Positions 1 to 6,200 of a stretch of DNA of 8,793 bases are shown here, piece by piece. The stretch is from Methanobacteriota archaeon (lineage in GTDB: Archaea; Thermoplasmatota; Poseidoniia; Poseidoniales; Poseidoniaceae): NCBI GenBank assembly GCA_002719475.1, contig PBHQ01000005.1, positions 5,893 to 14,685 on the forward strand. Direction: 5' to 3'. Made by a program: the position numbers and the translations under genes. Position 1 is the first letter of the stretch; each line of letters begins with the position of its first letter. Below the pieces are notes generated by a model that saw only the letters and a list, made by a program, of their open reading frames with translations, had not been told where the DNA came from and made no database searches.

Positions 1-647
1 ACAGGATAGAAACTCAGAACCGCAAGAGCGAGAACTGCTGGTAGAACGAATAGTAATCCATGACGGTGACTACGGTCTCTATCTTTCCAGCGTAGCCAAG
101 AGAACAAGGCAAGCAATGAGAGAACTATGCTTCCTATGGCATAGAATATCGGGGCGCTGCTTGGAGGTTCTGGAAGCACATCCTGCGTACTCGATACGAC
201 TGTAATTGTGTGCTCAAAAGATTCTGGACCATTCAGAATAACCGTCAATGGAACTTCTTCATCAACTGTAAATCCTGTCAAATCACAACGTATAGCAGCC
301 TTGTCATCTGAAGTGAAAATCGCCCATGGGAGTCCTCGTTCGTCTCTGTATATCGGCACCCAATTATTCCCCGAATCATTTGATGTCCAGCAATCATCAT
401 ACCATTCACCTGCCAATGGTTGTTGCAGTGATTCGTTGTATTCATCGCTAAGAAAAATACGCGAATGATTCTTCCCATCTACAATGATAGTGAGTTGTCC
501 TTCATCTGGAACTGAAACGAATTCTATTGTCAATCTAACGCGTTTGAATCCCCCTGCATTTGGGTCGTGATCAAGGCTGAAATCTTGTGCAGCAGAAATT
601 GGAACCATTAGTAGCAGTATCACGCCCGCAAAAACGAGGAACCTCAT
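1..647 (-). CDS. Probable MalF-type sugar ABC permease with N-terminal ectodomain (3' end missing)
   Basis: The frame is open from ATG 647 to the left edge, giving 215 residues with no stop. Residues 1-20 form a signal peptide ending ISAAQ. Residues 21-165 are an extracytoplasmic domain of no family I recognise, with two cysteines (C86, C121; possible disulfide) and three N-x-S sequons (N60, N71, N90). A membrane helix follows at about 166-184, then a basic cytoplasmic loop (RWKDRDRSHRH), then a second helix containing GLLFVLPAVLALAV and ending FYP. That helix resembles the first helix of MalF/UgpA-type permeases, which usually lies near the N-terminus, so this protein appears to carry about 190 extra residues in front. 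The start is supported by the ATGA overlap with the upstream binding-protein gene, which implies translational coupling. If correct, it is the membrane channel for that lipoprotein's substrate. The permease signature loop would lie outside the window, so permease identity is inferred; an unrelated membrane protein is the alternative. Confidence 0.72.
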   Translation of the reverse strand, partial: MRFLVFAGVILLLMVPISAAQDFSLDHDPNAGGFKRVRLTIEFVSVPDEGQLTIIVDGKNHSRIFLSDEYNESLQQPLAGEWYDDCWTSNDSGNNWVPIYRDERGLPWAIFTSDDKAAIRCDLTGFTVDEEVPLTVILNGPESFEHTITVVSSTQDVLPEPPSSAPIFYAIGSIVLSLLALFSWLRWKDRDRSHRHGLLFVLPAVLALAVLSFYP

Positions 648-1939
648 AACCCCAACTCCTCAATCAATGCTGCATTCGCATCACTCAAAGCCTGTGCAGG
701 AGTCTTTTTTTCAAGATAGGCATTATCAATCGCAGTATCAAGATGCGAGTAAATCTTGCTCATTGCCCTGCTGGTTGGTGCAGGAAAACCATGTTTTGCC
801 TGCTCGATAAATCCTGCTAATACCGTATCTTCCAGCAACTCCGCATCATCGTACAATGATTCTGAGACCGGCATGGTGCGAGTATCCACGGCGGCCTCTT
901 TCTGTACTATTTCACTAGAAAGGAATAGAGCAAGACTCACTGACGCCTCTTTGTTTTGGCTTTGCTTAGAAACCGACCAACCTTTGAAACCGACCATAGG
1001 TGACATTCGTAATCCTGTTTCAGAAACTATCGGTAATAGTGACTGCCCCAAATCCATCTTTGCCTTCTCATAGGTTGGCCATTGCCAAGGGCCATCGATG
1101 ATCATTGCAGCCCTGCCTTCAATGAAATGAGTCTTCATGCCCTCAATATTGGTTCCAGTAGGAACTATTTCATGTTCAAGTTCAAGATCTAACCAGAATT
1201 CTAAGGCTTCAGAAGAGCCATTCGAATCCAAACTAGGGTTACCCTCTGAATCGAATAATTGGCCGCCGTATCCACTATTCAAAGCAAACCAGCGATTGGG
1301 TTCTTTGATGGGAACAGAAAGGCCAACCTGTTCGCCAAACGTCAATTGTTGAGCGGCATTGAGCAAATCATCTGTGGTCCAATATTCATCAGGATATGCA
1401 AGTCCTTCCTCATCAAACAATGCTTTGTTGTAAAACAAAGTGACACAATCCTGAGATGCAGGTAGAGCAAGCAATTCCTCTCCATATCGCATCGATTGCA
1501 AAGCTATTGGATCCCACACCTCTCTCTGTATTGGTGTCAACCAAGGCCTAAGATCCTCTAACAGTGGACTGCCACGGTCTCTGATTGGTCCTATACTTCC
1601 CAAATGATCATTCGAGAACCTCATCAAATCTGGTGCTTCGCCTCCTAATGCGGCTACCTTGTAGGCTTTTACTGCCTCGAAGTAAGGCTTGGGCTCTACC
1701 ACCACCTCTATCCCTGGATTTGCATCTTTCCATATTTCTAAGGAATCAAGAAACCCTTCTTCTTCCTTTGAATCGACTTCATATGTTGACCATACGACTA
1801 ATTCAATCTTGGAAATATCACCGGAACCTGAAGAACCTTGTTCAGTATTATTCCCTAGACAACCACTACTGAGAAACAGCAGGGATACCAAGAACAAAGA
1901 GACCGGTCTACGTTTATCCACATCCAACCGAAACAACAT
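644..1939 (-). CDS. MalE-like lipoprotein sugar-binding protein of an ABC transporter
   Basis: This is a 431-residue family 1 extracellular solute-binding protein, in the size range of maltose/maltodextrin-binding proteins. Residues 1-26 are a lipoprotein signal peptide with basic KRRP, a hydrophobic core and lipobox LSSGC, placing the lipidated Cys at 27. An Asn/Gly/Ser-rich linker follows. MalE-like landmarks appear in order: GEAPDLMRF (about 100-108), LPASQ then FYNKALF (169-175), GRAAMIIDGPWQW (275-287), MVGFKGWSVSK, and a C-terminal helical part with PAPTSRAMSKIYSHL. It should sit on the outer face of the membrane and hand a sugar or oligosaccharide to the permease. The frame extends to a TTG at 1975, but that start overlaps the upstream gene. 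ATG 1939 places the signal peptide correctly and leaves 7 bases after the phosphatase stop, so I chose it. The stop TGA (644-646) overlaps the next ATG. The fold assignment is firm; the substrate (maltodextrin-like) is only inferred. Confidence 0.9.
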   Translation of the reverse strand: MLFRLDVDKRRPVSLFLVSLLFLSSGCLGNNTEQGSSGSGDISKIELVVWSTYEVDSKEEEGFLDSLEIWKDANPGIEVVVEPKPYFEAVKAYKVAALGGEAPDLMRFSNDHLGSIGPIRDRGSPLLEDLRPWLTPIQREVWDPIALQSMRYGEELLALPASQDCVTLFYNKALFDEEGLAYPDEYWTTDDLLNAAQQLTFGEQVGLSVPIKEPNRWFALNSGYGGQLFDSEGNPSLDSNGSSEALEFWLDLELEHEIVPTGTNIEGMKTHFIEGRAAMIIDGPWQWPTYEKAKMDLGQSLLPIVSETGLRMSPMVGFKGWSVSKQSQNKEASVSLALFLSSEIVQKEAAVDTRTMPVSESLYDDAELLEDTVLAGFIEQAKHGFPAPTSRAMSKIYSHLDTAIDNAYLEKKTPAQALSDANAALIEELGL

Positions 1940-1946
1940 GATTGCT

Positions 1947-2651
1947 TCAGTCCTTTGGGTGGAAATCCTCACCAAATAAGTGGTTCCAGATATCCCTCAA
2001 GTCGCGGCTCTCCACAACTGGAACTCCTGCATCTGCAAAAGCAGAATGGGACGATTCACGGCTAGGATTGAATCCGATAAATGTAGAACCTTCTACTTGC
2101 ATAGATAGATCCACCTCACTATCGCCGACGCTAACCAATTGTTCAGGACTCAAGTCATGCACCTCTAAGAGCCTATCAATTACACTAGCTTTGTCGTGTG
2201 CGCTGACACGCATGATGCCCTCGTCGAGCAACAGCCCATCCTCATCAAACTTGAAGCCATTAGCAATCCAATCATCAACTTTGAGCATTGCAGCGATTGA
2301 CGAAACGAATAGGTCTACGCCAGCACTGATGATAACCACCAAGATGTCTCTTTCCTTCAGAGCCTGAACTACTTCACGAGCACCTGGTATCAATTTGATT
2401 CCAGAATATGCCCTGAATAGTTCGTCCTGATGAATCTCTTCTCTAACAGATTTCCACAGAGCGATGTCATAGCGCATGAACTCTTCATCATTGATTTCTC
2501 TAGCGATGAACTTGGCCAACATCTCTCCGGTATCAGTACCAAAGTGATCGTGTAGTGTACGCCAAGATGATACTGCATCCGCAAGGACGCCGTCACAATC
2601 AAAGGCTACACAACGAACACCGGTCAACAAATCACCTGCCAATCGATACAA
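1947..2651 (-). CDS. HAD-superfamily phosphatase, SerB-like (HAD-IB type)
   Basis: This 234-residue protein carries all four HAD motifs. Motif I is AFDCDGVLAD, with nucleophile D18 and acid/base D20. Motif II is the Ser in VVIISAG (S109). Motif III is K154 in AHDKASVIDRL. Motif IV is VGDSEVDLSM (D177, D181). The helical insert between motifs I and II (about 24-88) is a C1-type cap. The stretch WIANGFKFDEDGLL resembles the ANxLxxxDG region of phosphoserine phosphatases. It should be a cytoplasmic Mg-dependent phosphomonoesterase. Phosphoserine is one candidate substrate, but being first in a cluster with a sugar-binding protein and a probable permease makes a sugar-phosphate substrate equally likely. 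No ATG precedes motif I; the frame has a TAA three codons before the TTG at 2649-2651, so a TTG start is required. TTG codons at residues 4, 8 and 9 are alternatives. I see no clear Shine-Dalgarno. Confidence 0.85.
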   Translation of the reverse strand: MYRLAGDLLTGVRCVAFDCDGVLADAVSSWRTLHDHFGTDTGEMLAKFIAREINDEEFMRYDIALWKSVREEIHQDELFRAYSGIKLIPGAREVVQALKERDILVVIISAGVDLFVSSIAAMLKVDDWIANGFKFDEDGLLLDEGIMRVSAHDKASVIDRLLEVHDLSPEQLVSVGDSEVDLSMQVEGSTFIGFNPSRESSHSAFADAGVPVVESRDLRDIWNHLFGEDFHPKD

Positions 2652-2665
2652 GCAAGTTTAGGACA

Positions 2666-2675
2666 AGCCTAGGCT
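2666..2675. promoter_or_regulatory. 10-bp perfect palindrome AGCCTAGGCT upstream of the phosphatase gene
   Basis: AGCCTAGGCT is its own reverse complement. CAAG (2664-2667) and CTTG (2677-2680) lie at its edges, giving a looser overlapping dyad. It starts 15 bases before the TTG start of the first gene in the sugar cluster, where a dimeric repressor could cover the transcription start. There is one copy here and no known operator match, so the regulatory role is a guess. Confidence 0.25.
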
Positions 2676-2685
2676 ACTTGAGAGT

Positions 2686-2717
2686 GGTCCACCCCCTGCA
2701 TTGCAGGGGGGAGGACC
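2686..2717. terminator. GC-rich hairpin, possible transcription terminator or mRNA-end structure
   Basis: The inner stem pairs CCCCCTGC (2692-2699) with GCAGGGGG (2703-2710) around an ATT loop. The outer stem pairs GGTCC (2686-2690) with GGACC (2713-2717) across a small 1x2 internal loop, giving 13 pairs in all. It lies 31 bases beyond the stop codon of the giant gene and 35 bases before the phosphatase start, as expected for a 3' end structure. On the minus strand no T-run follows. On the plus strand the next 20 bases are T-rich (TGTTTCTCCTG...), though no plus-strand gene precedes it. The structure is seen directly; the terminator role is inferred. Confidence 0.5.
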
Positions 2718-2747
2718 TGTTTCTCCTGTTCTTGCTTTGACTCAGCC

Positions 2748-3284
2748 TCAGATCTCGAGGTTGAAGGTCTTCAGCACACTTGCAGTACCTAATCCAACTG
2801 GCATGTACTTCAGAGTGACACGAACGCCTTCGGTTAGCAACTCTCCACTGCTATCAGTCATGCTGATGTGGATTGCATCACCGTCTCCGAAAGTGGATGT
2901 ACACTCGGTCGCAGAATCACAGACGATACTGTCTGAGAAGGTGACGAAACTGTCCGAATTAAGCGGAGCGAATCCGTACACACCCTCAGTGTTGTCCAGT
3001 CTGAATGACTCGATCTGACTACCTGATGCATTAACCCACTCGACCATGACCACAGTTGCCTGTGTTGCAATTGGCTCCTTAGCGCTGATTACCTGAATAG
3101 ACCAGTAGCCGTTGGTACCTGGATCGACCTTCTCAACCTTGAAACCGATTCTTGGAACCGACTTGCTTGGCTGATCTGCCAAATCGCTTGCCCACACGTA
3201 AACAACACCAGACAGAACCACAGTGATTGCAACCATAAGGATGGTAGCGATAACTGGGCTGACTGCCTGTTCGTCATCAACCAT
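2748..3284 (-). other. Archaeal type IV pilin-like module (class III signal plus beta-rich head), fused in frame or started internally at ATG 3284
   Basis: From Met1837 (3282-3284) the sequence reads MVDDEQAVSPVIATILMV, closely matching the start of archaeal pilins: a short acidic leader, then a VSPVI-type hydrophobic helix to about VYVWASDL. A 140-residue beta-rich head follows, with a possible disulfide (VCDSATEC). Taken alone it is 178 residues, a normal archaeal pilin length. Prepilin peptidase would be expected to cut before the hydrophobic helix, around Q-A-V. The frame is continuous with the giant protein through RRRMDEEELEALS. GAGG at 3293-3296 lies 8 bases before ATG 3284, so separate internal initiation is possible. 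Pilin identity is well supported; whether it is a separate protein cannot be decided here. Confidence 0.75.
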
Positions 3285-6200
3285 GGATAGAGCCTCTAGC
3301 TCCTCCTCATCCATGCGGCGGCGACTGCTTGCCAACATCAATCCAGCGACGAACAGACCAGCAGCGCTGATGGCTGCAAAGCCTGGTGCAAACGATGGCA
3401 CAGACGCTGGTGAGATGGTGTCTACCATTACAGGTAGTTCCTGTCCGGAGTCAAGGATACCCTCTGGGTCCGAATCGATGGTCGAAGTGAACATAACGTT
3501 GTTCAACCAATCCTTGTCTTCTAGGGCAGGTCTACGCTGGGAGTAAACATCCTCTGCAGATGAGTATCCAACAGTTCCTGGTGAACTCCATGGCGACAGC
3601 GTTGCCTCCGCCTGATGTGCTGGCGGAACGTTGCTGATGAAGTCGCTTGGGGTTGCAGCCGTTGGGCTTGGACAGGCTTCAGCCTTGCAGGTCATGACAT
3701 CGACACGTGCACCAACACGGGTGGTTGTCTCTTCAATCAGAACCCTGCTGCTGAACTCCTCTGACTTGCCGTATGCTGGTGGCACGACGTAGTAGGTGTC
3801 TCTGACAGTCAATCCTTCTGCACCATCACTTAGGAAGGATACCTTCAGCAACTGATCGTACTTGTATGGTCCCTCATCACCCTCGTGCTTGACGGTGACA
3901 TCTACTGGTACGTGAGTGCCCGGCATGATGAACTGAACACTGTTGAAGTCAATTCCTTCGTCGACATCAAAGAGGTAGTCAGCGACCAACTCTGGTGTGT
4001 TATCGACACGGATCTTGAACAACTTCTCAGTGCTCTCCTGCTTGTAGCTAGCCGAGGCCAGACCGTAGTTAGGGATGTACGAAGGTGCAGTTGCAGTATC
4101 GCTTAGTGTCAACTTGATTGCACAGAATTCATCCATGCTTGGCGGTGGCTCCTGATGGATACCATTGTCGTCCAAGTAGTCCTTCTCTTCTGGTGGAGCG
4201 TTGGTTGTTGCATCCTGAATCAGGGTGAACTTGATGTTGTCTCCTACAATCTCGATTGACTCGAAGTACTTGTCAACATCACAACTGCTGCTGATCTCAT
4301 CCCATGTCCAGGACAGATCCTCATCGTTGTGGTCGTTGTCTTCCTTCATGTTAGCGAGGTTGAAAGTCAACTCATCTGTGTTCACACATTCTCCATCTTC
4401 ACAACCAGTGTCTTCCAACACGGTCACAGACCATGGTGTTGCAATCGACGCACCAGTTCCATCGGTGATGTAGCTGTCTCCAGACACATCGTAATCTGGA
4501 ATCACTGGCACATCGTTAACAGGGTTGATGGTGAAGGTGACATCAACTGCATCGGCAGCATCGTTAACCGATGCTCCGTCAGACAGAGTCATTGTGATAG
4601 TACATACGCCACCCAACTCATTCTGCATGTTCTCGTTAATCCACAACTCGTTCAGTAGAACCTCTACGGTGAAAGCAACACAGTCTTCGTCGACAGTTGC
4701 GTCCCATGTGTAGATCTGCGGTACATCCTCAGAGTTAGCCAGGGTCTGGTTCTGCTCATTGTACTGATCTGTAATGAATGGTGAACTGATTGTTGAACCA
4801 AGTGTCTTCTTGTGCTCAACCCATCCTTCATCAAGCATGTTGAGGTTGTCGAATCCGTCATCCGAGAACACTAGCATACAATCGCTGCGTGCACTATTAC
4901 AGATAATCGGCTTGTCGTTGACGTTGTTGACGGTCACCATGAAGGTCTCACTGTCTGTCAATCCGTGTTTGTCCTCAACGGTCAAATCGATGAGGTAAGT
5001 TCCGAACTGGTTGTCTGCAGGAGTTATTGTCAACTCATGGCCACTCAGACTGACACTCAGTAGAGATGCCTCATTGGATGAATAATCATCAGCGTAAGTC
5101 CAAGTTAGATCAGCCGCAGCATCCTGCAAATCATCAGCCTTGTCTGTCAAGGAGATGGTGTGCGCTCCAGAATCTTCATCATACACGACATCGGTGATGC
5201 CAGAGATGACTGGACAAGCACGCAGGATGTCAATGGACTCCTCACGGTTCTGGGACATATCCAAGTCAGCTAGAACGCCCCAGTCATCTTCACAGCCATC
5301 AGGTGCATCTACCTTGACAGTGACAGTGTACTCGTCAGCTGCACTTGGTGTTGTACTACCGATGAACTCTCTGTAGTTGAGGCGCTTGTCATCCAACATA
5401 CCATCGGAAAGACTGGCCTGTCCAAGAGTTAACTTGACGTGTCCAGTGCTTGGGTGGGAACTAGCGATGCTACCATCGCTCTCACCCAATACCACAGCGC
5501 TCAGGCGAACCTTATCACCGTCAGATGGGGAACCGATGCAACTCCAAGGAATCTTGACCTCGGTGTTGGTGTTATCGCTCCATCCTATGAAAGCCTGCAT
5601 GTTCTGACAGGAGTCAGCTACCCAGTTAGGATCGGAATACTTCCTCACTCCCCATGTGTAAGTTGTGTCTCCATCGTTTGGTGAATCATCGCCATTCTCT
5701 GCGAAGAAAGCATAATCAGCAGCATGGTTGAAGGTAGGTGTAGTTCCGTCCCACTCCCAACCTGAAGTGCTTCCCTGACTTGCTGAATCAATGAAGACTA
5801 GTAGGTCGCCTGCTCCCATGTCGACTCCAGTAAGTGCAAGGTACAGATTGGTCTGATCCCAAGTCACCATGAAGTCCTCACCGTTGCCATCGCTGGAGAC
5901 TACTCCAGGTCGTGCATCGTCGGCTGGGTTCTTCTCATTACCAATCCAATCACTGAGATCTCCACTGTCTCCAGCGGTTGCGACAGAGATTGCATCGCTC
6001 CTCATGTCAGGGCTGACGTAGGCTACGTTAGAGCCACCCTCAGACTGAATCAAAAGACCGACATTGCTGATTGGTGAATTGCTGTGAGTCACATCCAAAT
6101 CTAGTAGATTGGCCTCATAGACCTCTCCGGTACCAGATACACTCATCTTGCTTGGATCCAAGGTGTTTCCAACGCTGGTAATCTTAGTGTTATCACCTGC

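Larger units (their letters stand above)
2652..2747. other. Intergenic region between the giant surface-protein gene and the HAD-sugar-uptake cluster
   Basis: This short gap is the only non-coding stretch in the window. It contains a strong GC-rich hairpin and a 10-bp palindrome (entered separately). I see no obvious archaeal TATA box or purine-rich BRE upstream of the phosphatase start on the minus strand. Either the promoter is weak or divergent, or the cluster is partly read through from the giant gene. Confidence 0.7.

Noticed and set aside
208..468. Plus-strand open frame of 86 codons
   Set aside because: It lies antisense to the left-edge permease-like gene, whose minus-strand frame has a clear signal peptide and membrane helices. 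The plus-strand product shows no recognisable domain.
278..478. Minus-strand 66-codon frame inside the left-edge gene
   Set aside because: It is an out-of-frame shadow of the longer open frame from ATG 647, which overlaps the binding-protein stop and encodes a coherent membrane protein.
1915..1939. Twin-arginine (Tat) signal in the binding protein (KRRP)
   Set aside because: The residues after RR (PVSLFLV) do not fit the RRxFLK consensus and the hydrophobic core is strong, so a Sec lipoprotein signal is the simpler reading.
1940..1975. TTG 1975 as the start of the sugar-binding protein
   Set aside because: It would overlap the phosphatase coding end and put 12 residues before the natural signal peptide. 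ATG 1939 fits the lipoprotein signal and spacing better.
1942..2367. Plus-strand 141-codon frame opposite the phosphatase
   Set aside because: It is antisense to a gene with all four HAD motifs, and its product is low-complexity Ser/Thr-rich with no domain.
2652..2747. A small RNA gene or tRNA in the gap
   Set aside because: Apart from the hairpin and palindrome there is no cloverleaf, no conserved RNA motif and no clear promoter.
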